DNA of 64,000 nt, from assembly GCF_004363005.1 (NCBI RefSeq), contig NZ_SNYH01000004.1:390510-454509 (forward strand), in the 5' to 3' direction. The notes beneath the pieces were generated by a model that worked only from the letters and a program-made list of their open reading frames with translations, was not told the origin of the DNA and made no database searches. The stretch is from Tenacibaculum caenipelagi. Lineage in GTDB: Bacteria > Bacteroidota > Bacteroidia > Flavobacteriales > Flavobacteriaceae. The translations under genes and the position numbers were made by a program. Positions 37,179 to 44,104 of the stretch are shown piece after piece (positions within the stretch are counted from its first letter, which is position 1; every line of letters begins with the position of its first letter).

Positions 37179-37514
37179 ATGGAAGCTACAAAAGACATGA
37201 CCCATGAAAAACTATATCAAAAAACTACTGGTTTTGGAATTATTACCTATATCAATAAAAAAATTAACGAAGGAGAAAAAAATCGTATAGGTATCTCTAT
37301 CATTTTAATTACTGTAGGCTCTATGATTGCTTCTATCACAGCTGCCTTAGCTGTGGATGGAAAAGTAAATTTATTTGCTTTAATTTTTGCTTGTGTAACA
37401 GCCATGGGAGCCAATGCCGTAGCAATAAGTCAACGATCATTTAAAACAATTGCTTGGGCATTTATTATTAATATTTTAGGAAATATTATATTGATTTTTT
37501 ATCTGCTTATGTAG
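37179..37514 (+). CDS. Small membrane protein, Crp/Fnr-regulated
   Basis: The 111-residue protein has a polar N-terminus (MEATKDMTHEKLYQKTTGFG) and about three hydrophobic helices (ISIILITVGSMIASITAALAV, LFALIFACVTAMGANAVAIS and FIINILGNIILIFYLLM). No catalytic motif is seen. The operator/promoter pair upstream is the same as that of the globin gene, so it probably belongs to the same oxygen/nitric-oxide response; a role in membrane respiration or protection is an inference. Its 3' end overlaps the convergent globin gene by eight bases. Confidence 0.75.
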   Translation: MEATKDMTHEKLYQKTTGFGIITYINKKINEGEKNRIGISIILITVGSMIASITAALAVDGKVNLFALIFACVTAMGANAVAISQRSFKTIAWAFIINILGNIILIFYLLM

Positions 37515-37914
37515 TAGTTTTTGGTTTTGCTTCAAACATTTTGAAAAAGAGCATAGATGCAATATTTCTTGCCCTTTCTTTAGCTTCATGAGCTTTTGTT
37601 CCATCAAAAAGTTCATCTACCGTTTCAAACCAAAGCTGTAACCAGCGACCGAAGTGCTTTTGATAAATAGAGTGCTCAAAATCCTTGTCTACATCTTTAT
37701 GTGCTTTCATAGGGTTTCCTTTAAATTTTCGCACAAAAAACAAGTTGGTTTCCCAAAAATCGGTGAGTTTTTGCAAATGGCTTTCCCAGGTTTCTTCAGG
37801 AATAGTCTTCAAAAATATAGGACCTATAAAATCATCCTTTCTAATTTTATCATTATAAAAGGTTGATACTAATTTATACACATCTTCTCTATTTTCAATA
37901 TCTCTTTTATCCAT
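37507..37914 (-). CDS. Group III truncated haemoglobin
   Basis: The 135-residue protein fits a group III truncated globin (2-over-2 fold): YKLVSTFYNDKIRKDDFIGPIF, WESHLQKLTDFWETNLF, and YQKHFGRWLQLWFETVDELFDG, in which the His of KHFGRW is the likely proximal haem ligand. Such globins bind O2 and NO, and detoxification of NO is the usual proposal. Its promoter has an 18-bp operator and TACTTTTG box in the same geometry as the 37179 gene, with the regulator gene immediately next door. Confidence 0.9.
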   Translation of the reverse strand: MDKRDIENREDVYKLVSTFYNDKIRKDDFIGPIFLKTIPEETWESHLQKLTDFWETNLFFVRKFKGNPMKAHKDVDKDFEHSIYQKHFGRWLQLWFETVDELFDGTKAHEAKERARNIASMLFFKMFEAKPKTTT

Positions 37915-37940
37915 TTACAAATCGTTATTATAATATATCA

Positions 37941-37948
37941 CAAAAGTA
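37941..37948 (-). promoter_or_regulatory. -7 element for globin gene
   Basis: TACTTTTG on the minus strand, 27 bases before the ATG 37914. The operator 37969-37986 ends 20 bases upstream of it. Confidence 0.75.
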
Positions 37949-37968
37949 TATCTTTATGCAATTGCAAT

Positions 37969-37986
37969 TTATGACTTAAATCATAA
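37969..37986. promoter_or_regulatory. Crp/Fnr-type operator for globin gene
   Basis: TTATGACTTAAATCATAA, exact reverse complement of 37115-37132. Its last base is the A of the regulator ATG at 37986, so the same site could activate the globin gene and block the regulator's own expression. Confidence 0.8.
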
Positions 37987-38582
37987 TGATACCTGAAGAA
38001 CTTCTTTTAAAATACAATGCTACTAGTAAAAAGTTTAAGAAAGAACAACTTATTTTTTCTGAAAAACAAACAGCGCACTACTACTACCAAATAATAAGCG
38101 GAGTGGTTAAAATGAATAATTTTAATGATGATGGCAGAGAGTTTATTCAAGGAATATTTTATAAAAATCAAAGTTTTGGAGAACCTCCTTTGTTTATTGA
38201 TGTTACCTATCCTGCCAATGCGGTGGCTATTTCTGATAGTACGATTCTAGTTTTAGCTAAAAGTGATTTGTTTAAATTATTACAAGATAATCCTGAAATT
38301 CATTTAAAAATCACTCAAAGTTTAGCCAAACGTTTGTACTACAAAGCCATTATAGCTTCAGAAATTTCAAGTCAAGAACCCGCCCATAGAGTACTTCGAT
38401 TTATTGATTATTTAAAAGACGATGTATATAAAGTTGAAGGAAAGTACTCGTTTAAAGTAGCCTATACACGTCAGCAAATAGCCGACATTTTAGGTTTGCG
38501 AGTAGAAACCGTAATTCGGGTCATAAAATCCTTAGAAAAAAAGGGAGACCTAAAAATTAGCAAACGAAAGGTATACCGTTAA
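37986..38582 (+). CDS. Crp/Fnr-family transcriptional regulator
   Basis: The 198 residues contain a cyclic-nucleotide-binding-like beta roll (about 15-120: FSEKQTAHYYYQIISGVVKM ... FGEPPLFIDVTYPANAVAISDS), a long dimer helix and a C-terminal Crp helix-turn-helix (FKVAYTRQQIADILGLRVETVIRVIKSLEKKG). There is no FNR-type Cys cluster, so it probably senses haem/NO or another ligand rather than carrying an Fe-S cluster. The adjacent globin and two matching operators make those its likely targets. Confidence 0.92.
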   Translation: MIPEELLLKYNATSKKFKKEQLIFSEKQTAHYYYQIISGVVKMNNFNDDGREFIQGIFYKNQSFGEPPLFIDVTYPANAVAISDSTILVLAKSDLFKLLQDNPEIHLKITQSLAKRLYYKAIIASEISSQEPAHRVLRFIDYLKDDVYKVEGKYSFKVAYTRQQIADILGLRVETVIRVIKSLEKKGDLKISKRKVYR

Positions 38583-38716
38583 AGATTGTCTAAAGAGACC
38601 ATTCAATAAAGAGTGTTATAAAGATAATATTAATAGGTTTATGGAATTCCGTAAAAATTTGTACCTCCCTTGTAGTAAGTTTGTTGGAATTGCATAATTA
38701 ATTAACAAATAACGAT
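38583..38716. other. Gap after Crp/Fnr gene, no gene seen
   Basis: No open frame or clear terminator is visible between the Crp/Fnr stop and the first attC-like element. The sequence is AT-rich. Confidence 0.5.
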
Positions 38717-38853
38717 AACTCGTTAATAACTTTATTTTAGTTAACCTATTGGTTTTGACATATTTGATAGCGTATAAAAATTGCTAAACTTTACGATATC
38801 CCATGCTTTTGTTGGGATAAGAGAATTAAAGTTAGACATATAACGAGTTGTGC
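38717..38853. repeat. Left attC-like imperfect hairpin
   Basis: AACTCGTTA (38717-38725) pairs exactly with TAACGAGTT (38841-38849). Inside, CTAAACTTTA (38784-38793) pairs with TTAAAGTTAG (38826-38835) with a bulge, and TATCCCA (38797-38803) pairs with TGGGATA (38813-38819). The outer stem starts with AAC and ends with GTT, as in the R'' and R' boxes of integron attC sites, and the right edge reads GTTGTGC. Length about 137 nt is in the attC range. Confidence 0.6.
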
Positions 38854-38868
38854 TTAATACCGAAATAA

Positions 38869-39642
38869 ATGGCTGAAATGAAATTTTTAAGTGTAGGTTG
38901 TGGTGATACCACAGTGATTATCACTACGAATGATACAATAATGATAGATTGTTATAAAATTGATGAATACACAAGGTATCTTCCATCAAATAAGGTGATA
39001 AAGGCTTTGTTTATAACACATCAACATTATGACCATTTTGATGGAATGGAGTATTTAAAGGATAATGGATATTCTATTGATTATTTGATTTATTCACCAT
39101 ACTCACGAAGGTATAATGACAATAGTGTCGAATATGATGAATGGCAAAAATTTCAAAATTTAGCTTCACACTTTGAAAAAAAAGGAAGTAATGTATATAA
39201 ACCTTTTAGACAAGATTCTTTTGACAAACCTTGGTGGACTGTCTCTGGACTTCAAATATGGATGCTCGGTCCTAATAAAGAAATTGCAAATTCAGCAACA
39301 AGGGAGTTGCACGATGCGAGTTTAGTTTTTCTTGTAAAAAACAAAAGTACTGGAAACAAATGTTGTTTTACAGGAGACGCATCAGATAAGAATCTTAATT
39401 GGATTGCGAATAATACCAAGAATTATTGCGATGATACACTTCATGCAAGTCATCACGCAAGTATTAACGGAGCCGACTTAGAATTTATTAAAAAAGCCAA
39501 CATAAAGGACACTATAATCTCTACGAAATCAGGAATATATGAAAACGTCCCTCATCCTACAGCTCTTAAACGATATAAAGATAATTCGTCTAATAAAGTT
39601 TATAGAACTGATGTTGACGGTACTTTAACTTGGAAATTTTAA
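38869..39642 (+). CDS. ComEC-like MBL-fold metallohydrolase
   Basis: The 257-residue soluble protein has the metallo-beta-lactamase signature THQHYDHFDG (His51, His53, Asp55, His56), GDAS at 169-172 with the metal-bridging Asp170, and HASHHAS (192-198), followed by PHPT (His229). This is the C-terminal hydrolase type of ComEC/Rec2, which in other systems degrades nucleic acid. No signal peptide or membrane helix is present, so it is cytosolic. ATG 38869 lies only 20 bases from the left hairpin, leaving little room for a promoter. Its substrate is unknown. Confidence 0.85.
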   Translation: MAEMKFLSVGCGDTTVIITTNDTIMIDCYKIDEYTRYLPSNKVIKALFITHQHYDHFDGMEYLKDNGYSIDYLIYSPYSRRYNDNSVEYDEWQKFQNLASHFEKKGSNVYKPFRQDSFDKPWWTVSGLQIWMLGPNKEIANSATRELHDASLVFLVKNKSTGNKCCFTGDASDKNLNWIANNTKNYCDDTLHASHHASINGADLEFIKKANIKDTIISTKSGIYENVPHPTALKRYKDNSSNKVYRTDVDGTLTWKF

Positions 39643-39646
39643 ACCA

Positions 39647-40219
39647 ATGAAACTAGATAATAGCATCATAATAGAAATTTACAAGGAACTTGGAGTTTAT
39701 GAAAGACATTTCAATCAAATACAAAATGTTTTCAAAGGTTTAGCTTCTACATGGTTTCTTGCTGGCTTTACAGGTATTGGTTATATTTTTTCTACAGAAT
39801 TTGACTCTCTGCCATTTAATCCAAACTTTGCTTCTAGCCTTATTTGTCTGGTTATTTCAACTGGAATTTTACTGTTTTGGATGATGGATGTTCTTGTTTA
39901 CCATAAATTATTAAGAGCAACTCTCGATACAGGAGAATTTTTTGAGTCTAAAAATAAAATCAAGCACTTTATATTACTTAGAGAAAATTTTAAAAACTAT
40001 ACTAAAACACTAAATGTTAGAACAGCTATGTCGTTGTTTTATATTGTCCCTTGTGTTATTTTAGTTATAGGCTCGTTATATTTTCTTTTGAAAGTTTGGT
40101 CAAGTAATACTTGGTATAACAACACAATTATTTTGGTTTGGTTGATTTCAATAATATTGAGTTCTATCTTAATAATAGTATTTCAAAAAAGAAAAAGTAC
40201 TAAGCACAACAACGTGTAA
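39647..40219 (+). CDS. Four-helix membrane protein paired with MBL gene
   Basis: The 190-residue protein has four predicted membrane helices: about 31-49, 61-85, 127-149 and 159-179. A helical cytosolic segment of about 40 residues lies between the second and third, and the ends are polar (N-terminal MKLDNSIIIEIYKELGVYERHF). The layout recalls SLATT-type pore effectors, but I cannot assign it to a family. It starts four bases after the MBL stop and its last codons lie in the right attC-like element. A membrane effector gated by the MBL protein is an inference. Confidence 0.7.
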   Translation: MKLDNSIIIEIYKELGVYERHFNQIQNVFKGLASTWFLAGFTGIGYIFSTEFDSLPFNPNFASSLICLVISTGILLFWMMDVLVYHKLLRATLDTGEFFESKNKIKHFILLRENFKNYTKTLNVRTAMSLFYIVPCVILVIGSLYFLLKVWSSNTWYNNTIILVWLISIILSSILIIVFQKRKSTKHNNV

Positions 40220-40346
40220 AGCGCAATAACGTCTGAATTAGGTGCGTCAGTGGAAAGTACTCGTGCACTTTCCCGTTACTGACGCTTACACAAAAGCGCT
40301 AACTACAATTCGTTTACATAATTCTCTACACGCTTTATTGTTTACA
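40202..40346. repeat. Right attC-like imperfect hairpin
   Basis: AAC (40211-40213) and TAAAGCG (40217-40223) pair with CGCTTTA (40331-40337) and GTT (40340-40342). In the middle GCGTCAGT (40244-40251) pairs with ACTGACGC (40278-40285) and GGAAAGT (40252-40258) with ACTTTCC (40267-40273), leaving a four-base bulge (40274-40277). The left end TAAGCACAAC (40201-40210) is the exact reverse complement of GTTGTGCTTA at 38847-38856. No T-tract follows, so it is unlikely to be a simple terminator. Confidence 0.65.
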
Positions 40347-40504
40347 TATCTGTGAGGAAAGACCTACGAAGGTCGCTAATGTTACGGCATACTTCTTTGT
40401 CCCTAAATAAGATTCCTTTTTTTAAGTACTAAAATTCCTCAGGTTTATCTCTAAAAAAAGGGAAGTATTTTCTATTTTTGTGCCTTTCAACACAACAACA
40501 AAAC
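40347..40504. other. Gap before purB
   Basis: Contains a small hairpin GACC/GGTC (40361-40364 with 40371-40374) and the purB promoter; no gene is seen. Confidence 0.5.
40473..40480 (+). promoter_or_regulatory. purB -7 element
   Basis: TATTTTTG; it ends in a TTG that is in frame with purB but belongs to the promoter. The coding start is ATG 40505. Confidence 0.7.
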
Positions 40505-41848
40505 ATGAACTTAACAGAATTAAACGCCATCTCTCCTATTGATGGTAGATACCGTAACAAAGTTGCTAGTTTAGCCAACTATTTTTCAGAAGAAGCTTTA
40601 ATTAAATATCGCGTAAAAGTAGAAATTGAATATTTCATCGCTTTATGTGAAATTCCACTACCTCAGTTAGCCGATTTCAACAAAGATTTATACGCTGATT
40701 TACGTAAAATCTACGAGGATTTTTCTGCTGAAGATGCTTTAAAAATTAAAGAAATTGAAAGCGTTACCAATCACGATGTAAAAGCTGTTGAGTACTTTAT
40801 CAAAGAAAAATTTGACGCATTAAACTTACAGAAATATAAGGAGTTTATCCATTTCGGATTAACGTCTCAAGATATTAACAACACTGCTATTCCATTATCT
40901 ATTAAAGATGCTATGGAAGAAGTATACTACCCTACTTTAGATACCTTAGTTTGTAAATTAGCTGATTTATCAGAAGAATGGGAAAACGTACCAATGTTAG
41001 CAAGAACTCATGGGCAACCAGCCTCTCCTACCCGTTTAGGAAAAGAGTTTTTTGTATTTGTTGAGCGTATTAACAATCAAGTTATTCACATACAACATAC
41101 ACCACACGCAGCTAAATTTGGTGGTGCTACAGGTAATTACAATGCACACAAAGTAGCGTATCCAGATATCGATTGGAAAAACTTTGGTACTCATTTCGTA
41201 GAGGAGGTTTTAGGCTTGCACCACTCATTCCCTACTACACAAATAGAGCACTATGACCACATGGCAGCTTTATGTGACGGATTAAAACGTGTAAACAATA
41301 TTTTAATCGATTTAGATCGTGATGTTTGGACCTATGTTTCTAACGACTATTTCAAACAAAAGATTAAAAAAGGGGAAGTTGGTTCATCTGCAATGCCTCA
41401 TAAAGTAAATCCGATTGATTTTGAAAACTCTGAAGGAAATTTAGGAATTGCAAACGCTATTTTTGAGCATTTGGCGGCTAAATTACCTGTTTCAAGATTA
41501 CAACGCGATTTAACTGATAGTACTGTATTACGTAATGTTGGTGTTCCTTTCGGACACACGTTAATCGGTTTTGCTTCTACCTTAAAAGGATTGAACAAAT
41601 TGTTATTAAATGAAGATAAATTTGCTGAAGATTTAGAAAATAACTGGGCGGTAGTTGCTGAAGCTATTCAAACAATTTTACGTCGTGAAGCATATCCTAA
41701 TCCGTATGAAGCCTTAAAAGGATTAACACGTACAAACGAAAAAATCAACAAAGATTCTATCGCTAACTTTATTGATACTTTAGAAGTTTCAGAAGCGATT
41801 AAAAACGAATTAAAACAAATTACACCATCTAATTACACAGGTATATAA
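40505..41848 (+). CDS. purB: Adenylosuccinate lyase
   Basis: PurB cleaves SAICAR and adenylosuccinate, releasing fumarate, in purine synthesis. The 447 residues begin MNLTELNAISPIDGRYRNK and include HFGLTSQDINNTA, ARTHGQPASPTRLGKE (catalytic-loop His) and the fumarase/lyase signature GSSAMPHKVNPIDFENSEGN (in pieces GSSAMPHKVNP). ATG 40505 is chosen because an upstream TTG lies inside the promoter. It is followed three bases later by an adenylate kinase paralogue. Confidence 0.97.
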   Translation: MNLTELNAISPIDGRYRNKVASLANYFSEEALIKYRVKVEIEYFIALCEIPLPQLADFNKDLYADLRKIYEDFSAEDALKIKEIESVTNHDVKAVEYFIKEKFDALNLQKYKEFIHFGLTSQDINNTAIPLSIKDAMEEVYYPTLDTLVCKLADLSEEWENVPMLARTHGQPASPTRLGKEFFVFVERINNQVIHIQHTPHAAKFGGATGNYNAHKVAYPDIDWKNFGTHFVEEVLGLHHSFPTTQIEHYDHMAALCDGLKRVNNILIDLDRDVWTYVSNDYFKQKIKKGEVGSSAMPHKVNPIDFENSEGNLGIANAIFEHLAAKLPVSRLQRDLTDSTVLRNVGVPFGHTLIGFASTLKGLNKLLLNEDKFAEDLENNWAVVAEAIQTILRREAYPNPYEALKGLTRTNEKINKDSIANFIDTLEVSEAIKNELKQITPSNYTGI

Positions 41849-41851
41849 TCC

Positions 41852-42439
41852 ATGAACATTATAATTTTTGGGCCTCCATTAGCTGGTAAGGGAACCCAAT
41901 CTAAAAAAATAATAAATGATTTTAACTTAACACATCTTTCTACCGGAGATGTGTTAAGAAATGAAAAAGCCAAACAGAGTGACCTTGGATTAAAAGCTGA
42001 AGAATATAGTAGTAAAGGTTTACTTGTTCCTGACAATCTAGTTATGGAAATAGTAGAAAGCTTTTATTTCAATCAAAAAGAAAAAAATAATTTTCTTTTT
42101 GATGGCTACCCTAGAAATATTGAACAAGCTGAACATTTAATCAATTTTTTAGAGAAGGATAAAAATGTTATAGATTTAGTTATCTATTTAAAAGTCCCTA
42201 AAGATGTTTTGTTGGAAAGAGCTAAAATAAGAGCTATTGAAGAAGACAGAAAAGATGATACAAATCAAAACACAGTTTTAACTAGAATTGATGAATTTGT
42301 TAACCTTACAGCGCATGCTATCGATTTCATAAAAAAACAGGGAATAACAACTATTGAAATTAACGGGAATCAATCTGTAGAAGAAATTTATAAAATAATT
42401 TATCAAAAACTAAATAATCTAGAAAGTGAAAAAAGCTAA
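41852..42439 (+). CDS. Adenylate kinase family protein (divergent paralogue)
   Basis: The P-loop is GPPLAGKGT (residues 7-15) instead of the usual GxPGAGKGT, but the AMP-binding HLSTGDVLR, FLFDGYPRNIEQAE and the RKDD ... RIDEF lid-region arginines are retained. It should transfer phosphate between ATP and AMP; it has a short lid without a Zn site. It is less conserved than a housekeeping Adk, so it is probably a second copy, and the main adk is likely elsewhere. Translation is coupled: the next start overlaps by 14 bases. Confidence 0.82.
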   Translation: MNIIIFGPPLAGKGTQSKKIINDFNLTHLSTGDVLRNEKAKQSDLGLKAEEYSSKGLLVPDNLVMEIVESFYFNQKEKNNFLFDGYPRNIEQAEHLINFLEKDKNVIDLVIYLKVPKDVLLERAKIRAIEEDRKDDTNQNTVLTRIDEFVNLTAHAIDFIKKQGITTIEINGNQSVEEIYKIIYQKLNNLESEKS

Positions 42440-42866
42440 CTTTTTATTCCTATTTAAAGTATTTCTGTTTTCTTGCATGTTAATAATAACATCATGTACT
42501 CCAGAGAAAAAAGGAGATCCTACACGTTTCGTACATGGAACATTTGAAATTCCTGCTGGAGATAACTACGGAAAAACAACTATTGTAAGAAAAGATAGCT
42601 TACAAATAGAAGAATATACTAAAAAAGTAAGTGTTTCAACCGATAGCTTAGTTACCGAAAAAGAAGAAAAACACATTGATACACTCTATATCAAATGGAA
42701 AAATAATTTTGCATATACACTGCGAATGAAAAATCCAAAAACCGATTTAGATAAGGATCCTATATTTGTTCAAATCACCAAAGTAACCGATAGCTCTTAT
42801 AATTTCACTGCAAAAATTGGCTATTCTAATTTTAAACAAAAAGGAACTGTATATAAAGTAAAATAA
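42426..42866 (+). CDS. Small lipoprotein of unknown function
   Basis: A lipoprotein signal (FLFKVFLFSCMLIITSC, Cys at residue 24) precedes a 120-residue beta-rich domain with RFVHGTFEIPA and TTIVRKDSLQIEEYTKK. This pattern belongs to a Bacteroidota envelope family that databases often mislabel as DNA topoisomerase IV; it has no topoisomerase features. The start is GTG 42426, overlapping the kinase gene by 14 bases. Only two bases separate it from terC. Confidence 0.65.
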   Translation: MKKANFLFLFKVFLFSCMLIITSCTPEKKGDPTRFVHGTFEIPAGDNYGKTTIVRKDSLQIEEYTKKVSVSTDSLVTEKEEKHIDTLYIKWKNNFAYTLRMKNPKTDLDKDPIFVQITKVTDSSYNFTAKIGYSNFKQKGTVYKVK

Positions 42867-42868
42867 CT

Positions 42869-43648
42869 ATGGAAATATTTTTACAAGCTGACACTTGGAT
42901 TGCATTACTTACCCTAACTTTTTTAGAAGTAGTATTGGGTATAGATAACATTATTTTTATTTCAATTACATCTAATAAACTACCAAAGAACCAACAAAAA
43001 AAGGCAACACAAATTGGTCTTCTTTTAGCTATGGTTTTTAGAATTCTTCTTTTATTAGGGGTTTCTTATTTGATAGGGATGAAAGATCCTTTATGGCATA
43101 TAGATTTATCTTGGTTAAAAGTTGGTCTTACGGGGCAAAGCTTAATTTTATTTGCTGGAGGTATTTTCTTACTCTACAAAAGTACTAGTGAAATTCACCA
43201 TAAAGTTGAAGGAAGAGGAGAAGAAAACTCTTCTAGTACACCTAAAAAAAGTAGTACTTTGTTAAAAGTAATTACTCAAATTGTATTAATTGACATTGTT
43301 TTCTCTTTTGACTCGGTTTTAACAGCTGTTGGTATGACTAATGGTATAGATGGAGCATTAATTATAATGATTATTGCTGTTATTGTTTCGATATTAATTA
43401 TGTTAATTTTTGCTACACCGGTGAGTAGTTTTGTAAATAAGCATCCAACAATTCAAATGTTAGCTTTATCCTTTTTAATCTTAATCGGATTTATGTTAAT
43501 TACTGAAGGAGCACATTTATCACATACTGTAGTTTTTGGACAATCAGTTGGGGCTATACCTAAAGGATATTTGTACTTTGCTATTGCTTTTTCTTTAGGA
43601 GTTGAAATGTTAAACATGAAAATACGAGGTAACTCAAAGAAACATTAA
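42869..43648 (+). CDS. TerC-family integral membrane metal transporter
   Basis: The 259 residues form about seven membrane helices with the TerC signatures FLEVVLGIDNIIFISITSN and IVLIDIVFSFDSVLTAVG; the acidic Asp residues in these two helices are likely the ion site. TerC proteins such as Alx and MntX export Mn or help load secreted metalloproteins. Short polar linker GEENSSSTPKK (cytosolic loop). It is last in the purB-lipoprotein-terC run and followed by a terminator. Confidence 0.9.
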   Translation: MEIFLQADTWIALLTLTFLEVVLGIDNIIFISITSNKLPKNQQKKATQIGLLLAMVFRILLLLGVSYLIGMKDPLWHIDLSWLKVGLTGQSLILFAGGIFLLYKSTSEIHHKVEGRGEENSSSTPKKSSTLLKVITQIVLIDIVFSFDSVLTAVGMTNGIDGALIIMIIAVIVSILIMLIFATPVSSFVNKHPTIQMLALSFLILIGFMLITEGAHLSHTVVFGQSVGAIPKGYLYFAIAFSLGVEMLNMKIRGNSKKH

Positions 43649-43675
43649 AAAAAGATTAAGACTATAAAATTTAAA

Positions 43676-43704
43676 AACCGATAGTTAATTGCTATCGGTC
43701 TTTT
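43676..43704 (+). terminator. Terminator of terC
   Basis: ACCGATAG pairs with CTATCGGT around TTAATTG, followed by a T-rich tail. It lies directly before the -7 element of the next gene. Confidence 0.8.
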
Positions 43705-43712
43705 ATTTTTTA

Positions 43713-43720
43713 TATTTTTG
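43713..43720 (+). promoter_or_regulatory. -7 element for His-rich gene at 43727
   Basis: TATTTTTG, with TTG (43689-43691) 21 bases upstream as -33. Its own TTG is in frame with the gene but is promoter. The start of transcription is expected within a few bases of GTG 43727. Confidence 0.65.
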
Positions 43721-43726
43721 CTACTA

Positions 43727-44047
43727 GTGATTCGATTCAAAAAACATATTGCAATACTAAGTTTACTTATGCTACTGTTACCTACAGTAGTCTTGACAAT
43801 ACATCTTTTTGAGAATCATGAGCATACTGTTTGCTCTTCTACTAATGAACATCATTTTCACGAACAAGACCTTGACTGTTCATTAGCTCATTATCATTTT
43901 AATACATTTACTTATCAAACTGCAGAGAACTTTTCTGTAGTTCCGAAACACTTTTACAAATCAGATTATGCTACTCAACCACAGTTAATCTCATTTGTAT
44001 ATGCTGAAAAAAAATCATCTAGAGCTCCTCCCTTTTTTACTGTATAA
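43727..44047 (+). CDS. Small secreted His/Cys-containing protein (metal-module partner)
   Basis: A hydrophobic signal (IAILSLLMLLLPTVVLTIHLF) is followed by a His-rich segment with ENHEHTVC, EHHFHEQ and CSLAHYHF, and the C-terminal RAPPFFTV. It is 106 residues from GTG 43727. The His/Cys content suggests metal binding in the periplasm. It directly precedes the ZnuD-like receptor, the same arrangement as 34193-34525 with the receptor at 31936; the two proteins share layout rather than close sequence. Confidence 0.7.
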   Translation: MIRFKKHIAILSLLMLLLPTVVLTIHLFENHEHTVCSSTNEHHFHEQDLDCSLAHYHFNTFTYQTAENFSVVPKHFYKSDYATQPQLISFVYAEKKSSRAPPFFTV

Positions 44048-44104
44048 CAAAATTGTTATAAAAGAATAACAAAATAAATTTAGTTAAACAGTAAAATTCA
44101 TTTA

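Noticed and set aside
38583..40500. Simple Rho-independent terminators as explanation of the two long hairpins
   Set aside because: Neither hairpin is followed by a T-tract, both are far longer than the window's real terminators, and both carry the AAC/GTT ends.
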